A stretch of DNA of 64,000 bases from Gnetum montanum (taxonomy: Eukaryota > Streptophyta > Gnetopsida > Gnetales > Gnetaceae), in contig MNCI01008287.1 of the NCBI GenBank assembly GCA_015680685.1, positions 474-64,473 on the forward strand. Reading direction: 5' to 3'. The notes below the pieces were generated by a model. It worked only from the letters and a program-made list of their open reading frames with translations, was not told the origin of the DNA and searched no databases. Position 1 is the first letter of the stretch. Each line of letters begins with the position of its first letter. Positions 44,209 to 55,380 of this stretch are shown piece by piece. The position numbers and the translations under genes are program-made.

Positions 44209-45315
44209 CCTGCGTTAATAATGACCAAGTTCAATGAATAGTTAGTGAATTCCATGAAGGACTATGTCAGGGACATATAGCCCCACGAGCCATGGCCGCT
44301 AAAATCAGACACTTAGGGTATTACTGGCCGTACATGGAACGAGACTGCCTGACCAAGGTTAAGACGTGATACATGCCAACATTACACAAATCTAATACAC
44401 GTGTCACTGACAGAATTACATACTACACAGATCACTTGGCCATTCCAACAATGGGGACTAGACATCATAGGCCCCATCACACCTAGGTCTTCCGCAGGAC
44501 ATAGCTTCATTATCACCGCCATCGAGTACTTCACAAAGTGGGTCGAGGCTATTCCCCTATGAACGATTACATCTCAACAAGTTTGTCATTTTATCTTAGA
44601 CAATATAGTAACCAGATTTGGGCTTCCTATGACTATTGTGACTGACAATGGACCACAATTTAGTAGTACCAAAACCAAATTTTTTTGCAATAACCTTGGT
44701 ATCAAGCAATCATTTTCCTCACCCTATTACCTGCAAGCAAATGTTCAAGCAGAAGCAACAAACAAGGTGGTTATCAATCTACTTAAGAAGATGCTCAGTA
44801 GTAACAAAAAGTGATGGCATGAAAAAATCCTCTACGTGCTATGGGCCTATCGTAGGACATGCAGAACAGCTACCAATAGGACATCCTACAGCCTAGTCTA
44901 TGGATCTGAAGCAGTGCTACCCCTGGAACTACAAATTCCTTCACTACAGATGGTTCTCTCCATGGTTATAAATGAGAATCAACACAATGAGTCCAGGATC
45001 ATGAATTTAGACTTAGTAGAGGTGAATTTAGACTTAGTAGAGGAGAAACGCATCTAGACGCTTGACACTATCAAAAGGTATCAAGACAGGCAGAAACAAA
45101 AGCATCATCACAACTTGCATCAATGACTAATCAAGAAAGGAGACTTGGTTCTCAAAGCTATTCGTGAACTAGCGGGCAAATTCTTTGCAAGTTGGGAAGG
45201 CCCTTTCCTTGTTATCAATGCATACAACAACATAGCATTTAGGCTAGCAGACATCAACAGTAACAAACATCCTAATCCAATGAATCATATGTATCTGAAG
45301 CGGTACTACATCTAA
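44209..45315 (+). pseudogene. E integrase
   Basis: Zinc-binding part FHEGLCQGHIAPRAMAAKIR near 44250-44310, with a frameshift near 44367. Core: WGLDIIGPITPRSSAGHSF (near 44452-44510) and TDNGPQFSSTKTKFF from 44641, keeping the Asp that BC has lost. SSPYYLQANVQAEATNK follows, with Val where relatives have Gly. Then VLWAYRRTCRTATNRTSYSL and a C-terminal KFFASWEGPFLV and NHMYLKRYYI ending at 45315. A direct in-frame 21-bp duplication (LDLVEVN, LDLVEEK) lies at 45006-45050. Confidence 0.8.
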
Positions 45316-45344
45316 ACGTTGATTCAGCTCAAACACAAGGTAAC

Positions 45345-45705
45345 AAATGTCTGCTATGACGTAAAACTGGTAATGTTGTACACGTCTGCTACAACATAAA
45401 ACTGGCATTTCTTGCATGCATCCGCCACGATGCTAAACTGGCAAAGTTTCCGACCGTCCGCCATGACATGAAACTAGCAAGGTAAGCATACGTTTGCTGA
45501 GATGCTAAACTAGCATAGACTTGTCCTTGGGTCATGACATAAAATTGACACCCATAGCATGGTCTGCTGGGACCATAAACTAGCTCTTCCACCATCCGCT
45601 ACGATGTAAAACTATCAGGTTCTAGTCTGCCCAAACATTAAACCGGGACCACGGCCTGCTGAGACTTAAAAATAGCAACAACGATCAACCAAGACTCAAA
45701 ACTAG
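45345..45705 (+). repeat. E second motif array (about 11 copies)
   Basis: Phrases like gtccgccatgacatgaaact, atccgccacgatgctaaact and ctgctatgacgtaaaactgg recur every 30-40 bp just after the integrase stop. Units decay toward the right. Same orientation and relative place as 14773-15482 in BC. Confidence 0.85.
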
Positions 45706-46880
45706 AATCCGTCAATAGATAATCCATGAAGCAAGCGAGTGTGATCACTCTTGCACTGCATCCCTACCAGATGGAATGAGTAAGGCATTGGAACAGACGC
45801 AACGTCGCTACCCCACTAGCATCCTACTGATTCCTCGAATATGCTGAAGGGCATACTACTAACCCCTCGAAGATGTTGCTATGATAGCCACTCTGTAGTT
45901 GTAGCTCTTGGGATCAACTTCGCCGCTTGGGGCCCTGAAAAAACTATGGTCATCCATAGTCTCGGTAGCCTCCACCCATCACTACCACCAGACTCTGGCT
46001 TAGTAGATTCATCTGCCTGGTTCTTTGCCCAGTTGTTTGAGCAAGATGAATCTGGCTGTCGATGGCGACTTCATGAACCATGGCATCAACATAGGGATCC
46101 TTGCTCCTTGCTACAATCCCTTTTTTGTGACCTACGCTCTCCTTTTTTCTTCGGATGGCACTTGTTTCAACAGCCTCCCTAGCAATTAGGAAGATTGCTT
46201 TTGCTATTTGTTCTTTGTTATGTTTTGCAAGTTACTTGCTACGACGGTGTTGATCGAGAATGCATTCACTAGGAGATGAGGTGTCACAGCGTTCTGAGAT
46301 GGCTGCTTAGACTAGCCTGACTACTTGGGAGTGCAAACCCTACCTCTCCCTCCATGAGACACCTTACTTCACCTTCTCCTTCCCTTGTCCTTACAACCGC
46401 CTTTACCCTCTTCTTTGTCTATACAGAATGTGAACATATAATCAATTCTTTCGCATCATCATGTCCATGAACTAGCGTAACATAACTCGCCTCGTGGAAT
46501 GTAAGTTGCACTCTCAAAAAAATGGGTAAAGCTAGGCAACATGGATGTAAAAAAACTCATCTAGGCCATATAGGTATAACACAACTTGCCCATGCAAGCC
46601 CTTCATATGCAGTATGGCAGCGTAACCTCTCACAAATACACCCGCAAAAGGACGCCTAAAAACTTGTTTGTGAAAGTTTCCTGTTTACATGCTTGAGTCT
46701 TCCCCGAACCTCCCTCCTTTCACTTCTTTAAGATCCCTCCTATTCTCCTCCCCCCTCCTTTGCACTTTTAAGTTTGACAGAGCGACATCTAAGCAATTGC
46801 TAATGGACATTGTTGGTGTCTTTACCTCTCTGGTGTTTCGTATTATTTTTCGACATCTTTCGGGAAAGCCCTCTAAACGT
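45706..46880 (+). other. 3' untranslated region of E, no gene seen
   Basis: The 113-codon frame at 45841-46182 has no recognisable domain and no counterpart in BC or A. The rest is C/T-rich in parts, without repeats. Confidence 0.45.
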
Positions 46881-46897
46881 CAAAAAAGAGGGGCCAT
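46881..46897 (+). other. Polypurine tract of E
   Basis: CAAAAAAGAGGGGCCAT directly before the 3' LTR start TGAAACACTG; same GAGGGGCCA ending as in BC. Confidence 0.75.
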
Positions 46898-48432
46898 TGA
46901 AACACTGTGAAAATTTCGAGGCCTCAACAATTCAGCAAAATCTTGCGACTTACACAAGGATTTATGACAAGTTGCAACTCAGCAAGTTCCCTTTTCAGCT
47001 AAAGATCTGTTATGCTACACTATGCAGCGTAGCGTAATAGACTCCAGAGGACAGAACAATACAAGTGGTGCACAATGGCAAGCCTTTAGCTTCGCGAATT
47101 GGCTATGTTTCAAAAATCTTAATTTTTAGCATATTACACCATGTTACGCATCACAGCGTAATGTATCTTTACGTAGCGTAATGCAAGAAGACAGTCCATC
47201 TAATCGCAATAATGGAGATAGCAAAATTCGAGATCTCGATGGTCCAACGAAATCTCAAGGTTCAAACAAAGATTTGCAGCATGTCGCACATTTCAGCAAG
47301 TCTTCCTTTTTCGGCTACGGGCCTATTATGCTACATTACGCAGTGTACCATAATAAACCCCAGAAAAACTGAACAGAAACAAGGGAAGCACGGCTACAAC
47401 ACTCAAATATTTTGCAGGTTCGCTATCTTATGCTGAATTACGCTATGCTACGTAATGTATCATGACACAACATAATACAAGTAACAACAAAGATAACACA
47501 ATTCAAGCATCAGCAATTCATATGTCACAATACACTCTCTAGCGTATTACAGCATAACCATAGAACAGTTCATTGCCAAAGCTCTAGAAAAAGTAGATTA
47601 CGACACATTACACTTCAGAGTGTAATGCAGCGTAGCACCGCGAGCTTCAAACACAAACACATTAAGTCAACGAAATTTTGTAGGTTCAGGACACACGTCA
47701 TCTAAACCACATTTTTCTCTTGACCCTAACCTTATAAATACTCTAGTTGACAAGGATCAAAAGGTTGGAAAAATTTCTTTCTCGATTGGCAAAATTTTCT
47801 CCGTGAGCAATTCTCTTTCATTGGCAATTGTCGATAACTTTTGGCAAGGATTGACAAGAGAGCAAAAGAGGATTAGCGATTGTAAGAACATCGATGGTGA
47901 TTGGCAAGAATCTTTGGTTAGAAATAGCTAATTAATGGATATTCTGCTTTAGGTCTGACTCCCTTGTATCCAGATTGGCTAGAACAAGGTAGATCAAGCT
48001 TTGCTTGTTTTATCTTTAAATAGTTTTCTTGTTGTTGGTACATGCTTCGTCTAAACCTAAGTCCACCTATAATCATCATATCCAACATACTTTGTTTATA
48101 AGTTAAATTCCAGATCTCGAGATTGCACATTCTCTAAATCCAATTTCTTGCATCCTATCTATATAAATCTTGCAATCGCTTTGAATCGTTTACATCGCTT
48201 TCAATTACCTTCGAGATTAACGATATTATATCTCCTCATTCAAATCGCCATTTTGCCATCTGATTATTACAAAATTTTACTGATAAAGAAAGTCCTTGTC
48301 TGATCGACAAGACCATTCAAGGCACCTCGGATTCGTCTTCTCCAGCATGGCCCTCGCATGGATCCGAGGTTGGAACTGTGTACACGAAACTTTGCTCGGT
48401 ATTTCCAGCGACCGACGTTTTCTGTCGTTACA
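46898..48432 (+). mobile_element. 3' LTR of E
   Basis: 1535 bp, TGAAACACTG...CTGTCGTTACA, exactly the length of the 5' LTR. TATAAATA at 47733-47740. Followed by CTAAA, the target duplication. Confidence 0.9.
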
Positions 48433-48437
48433 CTAAA

Positions 48438-49137
48438 CTCTTGTATTTTTATTTTGTAGTCTTAGAGAATAGTCATTGAGTGCTTGTAGTGTGGATCTGA
48501 GTTAGTTGTACAGTGTCTTATTCGAGTGGCAATGTATGTGGACTCATTCCATGAATGACAATAAGATCGAGATTGATTCTTATTCATTGTAGTACTTTGA
48601 TTTAGATTAAATTTACTTTTAATGCAATTTATATTCCATGTACTTAGTTAATATTTACATTTCCATGCATGTTAATGACTTGCCAAAATGAGCACGACAA
48701 GTTTCAAGCGTAAAAACGTATTTGCTTGGTAATCCCAGCAACATTATTGCTTGGTTCACCTAGTAGCATACCGCTTGGTAATCCCAGTTGTGGACACATG
48801 GGTTTAGGACATGTACAGCAAGCTAGGAATGGACACTCATTGCCCGTAGGCTAGTTTAGACTTTACTTTATGTTGTTAATTAGATTAAGTAATTGATTTC
48901 TCTATTATCATTAGGAGTAACATAAGGTCGAAACAACATCAATTATCATATGCCTCACTCTAGAATAAACCATACATGACAAAGCTACCACTAGTCCAAG
49001 TGGGAAGATAGCAAACTGTGATCAAGGCATAACAATCTAGATGCCACAACTAGTCCCATCCATGGAATTCAACCAGATCATGCTTAAACGCTTGTGATTT
49101 GTATGGTTGGGCATAGGGGGTACCTTGTCACTCATCA
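48438..49137 (+). mobile_element. 5' LTR of F, second part
   Basis: Continues the LTR after E: cttagagaatagtca, cttggtaatccca and similar phrases match 53330-54001. Ends CACTCATCA before the primer binding site. Confidence 0.8.
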
Positions 49138-49138
49138 T

Positions 49139-49156
49139 TGGCACCATTGCTAGGAA
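49139..49156 (+). other. Primer binding site of F
   Basis: TGGCACCATTGCTAGGAA one base after the LTR end, resembling the TGGCGCCRTTGCC sites common in Athila/Tat-class elements and unlike the sites of A, BC and E. Confidence 0.6.
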
Positions 49157-49260
49157 TGGTGTTAGTTATCTAGATGAGTTATATCATACATGATCACTAT
49201 AAACACATTAACAAACTATCTTTGGGAAAATACTAAGTCACCGGACATCATACACCAACA

Positions 49261-51490
49261 ACAATGTTTTCTTCACAAGGAAGTTATAATGCATCATATG
49301 AAGAGAACATTCATTTGAGAACCAATGAGATATATACTGAAGAAAATTGGAGTGACCAACCTCATGCAAGGGTTTCATATGTTCATGACCACCTTGACTA
49401 CACTTAAGGACTACATACACCTAAGGCAAAAAATCCTAGAGAAGATGAAGTAAGTCCTAGACTAGGGGGGGCCTCAAGGCCTAGGACCTCCTCAAAACCT
49501 AGAAAAGATAAATCAAGGGACCATGAGGAACACTATAGAAGCCTTGGTGACTCTCCCAATTCCTCATCTTCCTCTTCCTCTTCAACATCTAGTTCTAACA
49601 ATGATAAAGGTAGGTATAGAGATCAAGCTCCAAGGGCAAAATAAGAATAGAAATCGAACCCAAGGGCAAAATCAGATACATCAAACTGAACATAAACAAA
49701 ATTGTCATAATCAGACAAATAGAAATACAAAATTTCACCACAACACGTTTGATGACAGTGAACCCTTGTTTTCCACTAAGAGCCTAATGCATATCACATA
49801 GGCAGTTAAGATACCCCATAGTTGCATAAAAAGGCTTGATATGAATAATATCCCTAAATTTGTGGGAGGCTATGATTTTGATCCACAACATCACCTACAA
49901 GCCTTCCATGATGCCTATGCCTTGCAAAATATTGAAAATAAGTGGTAAAAGCTTAAGCTCTTCCCTAGGACACTAATAGATAAAGCTAAAAGTTGGTATA
50001 GATCATTGGAACCAAGTTTCATCCACTAGTGGTCCACAATGCTAGAACTTTTCAACAAAAAATGCCAAACCTATGCAAGAGCGTCCAACCTAAGAAAACA
50101 AATCCAAGGATGGAAGAAAGAAAATCATGAACCCTTGGATGTGGCCTTGGATAGATACTATTTGCTACTACATAGATGTCCCAACCATGGTTTCTCTCAA
50201 AAAGAGCAACTTTTCCACATCATAAATGGCTTTCATAGTGAAACTAGGGAGACCCTTGGGATGTATGCCCAAGGTCGATTATACGAACTAAAAGCCCATC
50301 AAATACAAAGGCTAATCAAGTAGGTGGCAAAAGAACAATAAGAGTTATGTAAATGAGAGAATGTTGAGAAATATCACTAGGACCCAACTCTTTAAAAGAA
50401 GAGGATCCATATCTATGATGAGGAAAAAGAGACAACTCTCGATGAGGTGATTTCACAACAAACCTTGCCACTGCAACAATCTCTTAATGAACTCCAGGAA
50501 AGGCTAGATAGGATGTTAGAGTGGATAAATGAAAAAGCTACAACTTTTTTAGAAACTATAGAGCAAAAGGTAACACAAAATGAATTAGGTGATCACAATA
50601 AATAGAGGAAGAAGAACCAAGAAATAGCTAGGAACACTTATCGACAAATAGGGAAAATGGCTATAGAAGAAGAGGCTATAGACTCAACCACACAAGAAGA
50701 TGATGGACATGACATCTACCTACACAATCATCCAAAGGGCTATTTCCCAATCATGTTACATCTACATGAGTATTGGGATTTTACTTTGAATCCCAAGTTT
50801 GTACAAAAGTAGATGCCTAGAAAATTACCTTTCTCACAAGGTAATTATAGATAGTTCTACACCTAATCGTACGATCATAGTGGGTCTTCTTACCAACCTC
50901 AACACTATGATCCAATGTAGTGGAATAACTCACAATCATGGGGGAATCCATCACTAAGCCATCCTTACCATTGCTACCAGCCAAAATCGTATAGATATTA
51001 TGTTCAACAACTTGTTTTTCCAACTAGTTCTACATCCTCTACTTCAAATTGCTACTACCACTCTCCTGAATATCATCGTAGCATGACATATTCTAAAGGA
51101 TCACCATCTCACACCTCTCATCATTCATCATATCCTCAATATTCTCATACTTCCCTCCACCATATGTCACCACTAGCAACACAGGAAGGTTCAACACCAT
51201 GACATCAATGAGATAATGTCACTTGTCTTGTGAACATGCATAGAAATGATAATGCCAGTAGATCTCCACCACAATCTCGAAAATGCCCTTTCTTTAGGAT
51301 GGTTCCCATGCATAAGCACAACACTTTTGGACCTACTAACTCATCCAAACTAGCACAATGCCAATCAAGTGCAACACCCTTCCTTCCACAACCAATGTCC
51401 TCTAATCCTATGCAATGGCCAACATCCATCATTACTCCAACACCTAACATAAGTGATGAATCTAGCACTATGGAGAGATAAAAGAATCCA
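49261..51490 (+). pseudogene. F gag, Athila-type
   Basis: Starts ATG near 49264 (MFSSQGSYNASYEENIHLRT). A Ser/Asn-rich linker and frame change follow. The Gag core at 49840-50320 reads IPKFVGGYDFDPQHHLQAFH, KAKSWYRSLEPSFIH, then KEN..EPLDVALDRYYLLLHRCPNHGF and LYELKAHQIQRLIK. The pattern of a short basic stretch followed by RCPNHG is characteristic of Athila-lineage Gag. Several stops, and no zinc knuckle that I can see. A Tyr/Ser/His-rich tail runs to about 51200. Confidence 0.7.
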
Positions 51491-53058
51491 TGCATCACTA
51501 CTAATAGTAAAGGGTGTAGTTGTGGGCTAAAAATTCAAAATATTAACACAACCTAAAACAAAGTTCAGAAGCAAGTATGTGAGCAAAAACCAATCTAGAT
51601 AGTAGCCACTAAACCAAAAGACACCTAGTGGCTTGAAAATGAGAATATAAAATTATTTCAAAGATGCATGGAGGCAATTGACCTACTTATTAGTTCTAGA
51701 TATAAGAAAATGGACCAAACAGAGGACTTAGACATAGATATCTTACACTTTGAGTATACATTAGAAGTGGATATTAAACATATAGACTCGGGATTTAAAA
51801 TAGAAAATCAAGAAGAAGAAGCAAACACATCCAAACCCCCAAAAATGAAAATACCTTCAAGTCCAAATGAAGATACATCTTCAAATGATTCAAATGAGAC
51901 TACCACCAATGATAGATGTGCTACCACATGCTTACTTAAATTAGTAATAGTGATAGATGGAAAACCAATGGTGTATAACTAGGGAATTTTGCAATCCATC
52001 TCCCAAATGTGTAGCCATAAGATTAGTCATGAGGGAGATGCTCCATCTTGGTTCTAGAACTAATAAGTGTTTTTTACATTTTTATTTTTACAATTTCTTA
52101 TCATTTTCTTATTTCTTCCAAAATTTTGTGATTCTTAATATGTTTTCCATTTCTTAATATTTTTCTCTTTTCTTGAGTCATTTCCTTTATGTTTTATGAA
52201 TGTTTTTTATATTTCCATTAATAATATTGCCAAGTCATGATGCAAAAATCAATGCTATGTGTTGTCTTTTTGTTCTATGCTATCAAGATGATTAGGTAAG
52301 TAATTGTGTAAAGCAGTGAGAGCACGTCATCCATCCCTCCAATTATCTAAATAAAAGGTCTTTTTCATGGAAGCAATTTTGTTCTTCATTCATGAAACTA
52401 AAATTAATCAATGATCATTGTACCTTGAAGAAAGACGGAATGACCAAGTGGGAATGGTGAGGGTGTGACCTCAAGTGGACTTGTTGGGCTTTTGTCTTGT
52501 CCTCCTTCATGTGTTTTATGACTTCTCTTGGAATGTATCATCACTCCTCCATCAACCAATAAAAAGGAAGCTTTTTCTTTGCATGGTGTGGTTCCCATTT
52601 CAAAAATAATAATAATAATAATAAATAAAATATAAAAAAAGAAAATAAAAGAAAAAAAGGGGAAAAATAATGGAAATTCAAAGCACACCCCTTAGACACA
52701 ATAATGGGCTAAAATCACTAGTTATGGGGCTAAAAAGACATGTTACCCATGCCTGAAGGTGCCCCTCTAACTAAGGACCTTCCTTCATTATTCTCTTTTC
52801 TTCTCTTTTTGGAGTGATGATTGTTCTTTAAGGTGGTTGTGAACTCATGGTGTATACATCTGCCAATTTTGTAATCTTCAAAGTCTATCCAATATTTTTG
52901 CCACTCTATCATTTTGTATACATCTACCCTAATAAAATTTTTTAATGCATCACTTAGAGTCAGTCGGTAGTTAGCATCAATCAATAATTCCATACCTTCT
53001 CAATTTTGTAAAGAAAGCTTGTTCCTTTCCTGTTAACTCAAGGATCAGTTTTTATTCA
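51491..53058 (+). other. F 3' internal region without pol
   Basis: A 104-codon acidic frame at 51668-51982 may be the gag C-terminus. From 52000 on the sequence is T-rich and non-coding, with a short AAT microsatellite at 52605-52625. No protease, reverse transcriptase or integrase motifs. 52990-53058 matches the end of H. Confidence 0.5.
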
Positions 53059-53070
53059 TTCGTGGGGGTA
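53059..53070 (+). other. Polypurine tract of F
   Basis: cgtgggggta before TGATGAATC, parallel to 1926-1936 of H. Confidence 0.65.
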
Positions 53071-54001
53071 TGATGAATCATTAGTTGGTTAGGTTACCTA
53101 ATAAAAATTCAAATTTTTGGTTGACTCCAATATCTTGTCTCTGATATCAAGGCTTCAATAACAAGGCCCCAATAACAAGGCCCCGACAACAAGGCTCTGA
53201 TAATAAGGCCTCGATAACTAGGCCCCGTCAATGCAGCCTAGCAATAAAATCTATAAATACATGCTCACATCCATGTTTATGCAATTCTTAGAGCAGCTAA
53301 GCTCTTATAGTTTTATTCCATAGTCTTAGAGAATAGTCAGTGAGTGGCCACAATGTGGATCTGAGTTAGTTGTACAATGTCTTATTCGAGTGGCAATGTA
53401 CATGGATATATTCCATGAATGGCAATAAGGTCGAGATTGATTCTTATTCATTATAGTACTTTGACTTAGATTAAATTTACTTTTAATGCAATTTATATTC
53501 CATGTACTTAGTTAATATTTATGTTTCCATGCATGTTAATGAATTGGAGGAACGAGTGTGACCAATTTCGAGTGTAAACACATATTCACTTGGTAATCCC
53601 AATAGCGTTATTGCTTGGTTCACCCAATAGCATACCACTTGGTAATCCCAATAGTGGGTATATGGGTTCATGACATGTACGGCAAGCTAGGAATGGACAC
53701 TCATCACCCATAGGCTAGTTTATACTTTACTTTATGTTGTTAATTAGATTAAGTAATTGATTTCTCTATTATCGTTAGGAGTAACATAAGACCGAAATAA
53801 CATCAATTATCATATGCCTCACTCTAGACTAAACCATACATGACAAACCTACCACTAGTCCAAGTGGGAAGATAGTGAACTGAAATCAAGGCATAATGAT
53901 CTAGATGCCACAACTAGTCCCATCCATGGAATTCGACTGGATTGTGCATGAATGATTGCGATTCATATGGTTGGGTGTAGGGGCTACCTCACCACTCATT
54001 A
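53071..54001 (+). mobile_element. 3' LTR of F
   Basis: 931 bp, TGATGAATC...CACTCATTA, followed by ATGAG, the target duplication. It matches the two parts of the 5' LTR, apart from small indels. Confidence 0.85.
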
Positions 54002-54006
54002 ATGAG

Positions 54007-54420
54007 CTTTAGCATATTCTCATGGACGCTATGGTATGGACATGGCATAAGAATGTAATGGCATGGTTGATTTTTTAGGGAAGCATGATGTTTTATTTTA
54101 TTAATTAAATTTATGAGGTATGTGTTGTTTCCTTATCTTATTTTTTTGACATGCTTTTTGGATTTGTGGGAGGTTATGTATATTACATGAGATTTATATG
54201 ATAGATTTCTTTTGAGATGTCTTAGATATTAGAAAATTAGCTAGTTGTGTTACGATGGATTTTCTAGGTAATTTTCCATAAAAACCCCACACTCTATTTA
54301 ATTAAGAACTTTGGCATTTAATTTATTGGATATGAAAGTACTATCAGATTAAAGGATTGTGATGGTGCATGGAGCTTTCCTAGTTTGTATGCATGACATC
54401 ATAAGAGTTCATGGCTAAGT
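54007..54420. other. AT-rich spacer between F and I, no gene seen
   Basis: This is the former right-hand neighbour of 30205 before F inserted. No frame or repeat recognised. Confidence 0.4.
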
Positions 54421-54886
54421 TGTTGAAGATTTGGTATGTTCTAGAAAGTTTAACATGCAAGTTGTTGTCTATCTTTAGTCACACCATGATCTTATATATA
54501 CACTGTCTATGGTGGCCTCTATTATATTCAATTTAGTTATGTATAATTAATTCTCTTAACTAATAATAACTATTCATTATGCCTATTCATTTACTAAACA
54601 TGATTATTTCATTATGACTATATAAGTGATGAACTTGGTCTTCTCAATACGTATAGTACAAAATCAACAATATACAATACAATGTACAGCTTAGTATATA
54701 TCCTATGAAAAAGATATTTGATTATTATATTTTTCTCTATTACCTTTTTTGTTTATATTTTTAGGTTTGATGCATATAACATTGTGAATTTTTTCTATCT
54801 CATAGCGCATGTTTATTTTAATCTCAATAGTTCTTAAATTGTTTTTATTATATCTCGAACCTTGTGATTAATATCATAAAAATTCA
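54421..54886 (+). mobile_element. 5' LTR of I
   Basis: Ends ...AAAATTCA; shares attatattcaatttagttatg, ctaataataa and gaacttggtcttct phrases with 57482-57944. Confidence 0.7.
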
Positions 54887-54889
54887 ATA

Positions 54890-54902
54890 TGGTATCATAG
54901 CA
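54890..54902 (+). other. Primer binding site of I
   Basis: TGGTATCATAGCA three bases after the LTR, one base off the usual plant initiator-Met site. Confidence 0.7.
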
Positions 54903-55380
54903 TAAGGTTTTGATGACTTTCAAATTGCCATCATGAAGTGCTCATAGTATAGTAGTAGTTAAGTGCATTAAATGTAATGATAAGTATAAAAGTAAACCAT
55001 TGACTTTTATTTTTCACATTGCAAATAAATCATGAAAACCATAGAGAGAGAATGCACAAAGTAACAACAATTTTGTTATTCAATAGCTTGTATTTTAGCT
55101 TACATTTCTCTTTTTTTTATCTTATAAATATCATTTTCTAATTTTTAATAAAAATCTCATGGTTTTCTATCAAAATTATAAAGAACAAAGTAGTTCATAA
55201 TTTTTTCTTTTTGTCATTGAAATAGTTTGCATTTTTAGGTTTTTAATTAATTTAAAGGAAGGGGAACCATGCATGAAAAATTGAAATAGATGTCCATAAC
55301 ATTTTCTAAATTTTAAATTCTATAAAAGACCTAGTTTTTCTCTATTTTTCATACTCTAGAAAGGATATCTATGATTTTAT

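Larger units (their letters stand above)
30498..48432 (+). mobile_element. Element E: 17.9-kb Tat-like retrotransposon with antisense gene
   Basis: Both LTRs are 1535 bp and are flanked by a perfect CTAAA duplication (30493-30497 and 48433-48437). Order on the plus strand: LTR, primer binding site, gag-protease, motif array, antisense gene of at least seven exons (minus strand), pol (reverse transcriptase, two RNase H, integrase), second motif array, polypurine tract, LTR. It inserted into the 5' LTR of F. All reading frames carry stops. The LTRs differ mainly by transitions. Confidence 0.9.
30211..54001 (+). mobile_element. Element F: Athila-like gag-only retrotransposon, split by element E
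   Basis: LTRs start TGATGAATCATTAG and end CACTCATCA/CACTCATTA. The 5' LTR is 30211-30497 plus 48438-49137, and the 3' LTR is 53071-54001. Target duplication ATGAG at 30206-30210 and 54002-54006 is perfect. The internal region is only 3.9 kb and holds an Athila-type gag without pol, so F is non-autonomous. Confidence 0.85.

Noticed and set aside
45841-46182. 113-codon frame downstream of E integrase
   Set aside because: No domain, no counterpart in BC or A, no motif; probably chance.
52400-53000. Minus-strand frames 52688-52404 and 52993-52730 as genes
   Set aside because: Low-complexity Phe/Ile and Lys-rich translations of the T-rich 3' region of F.
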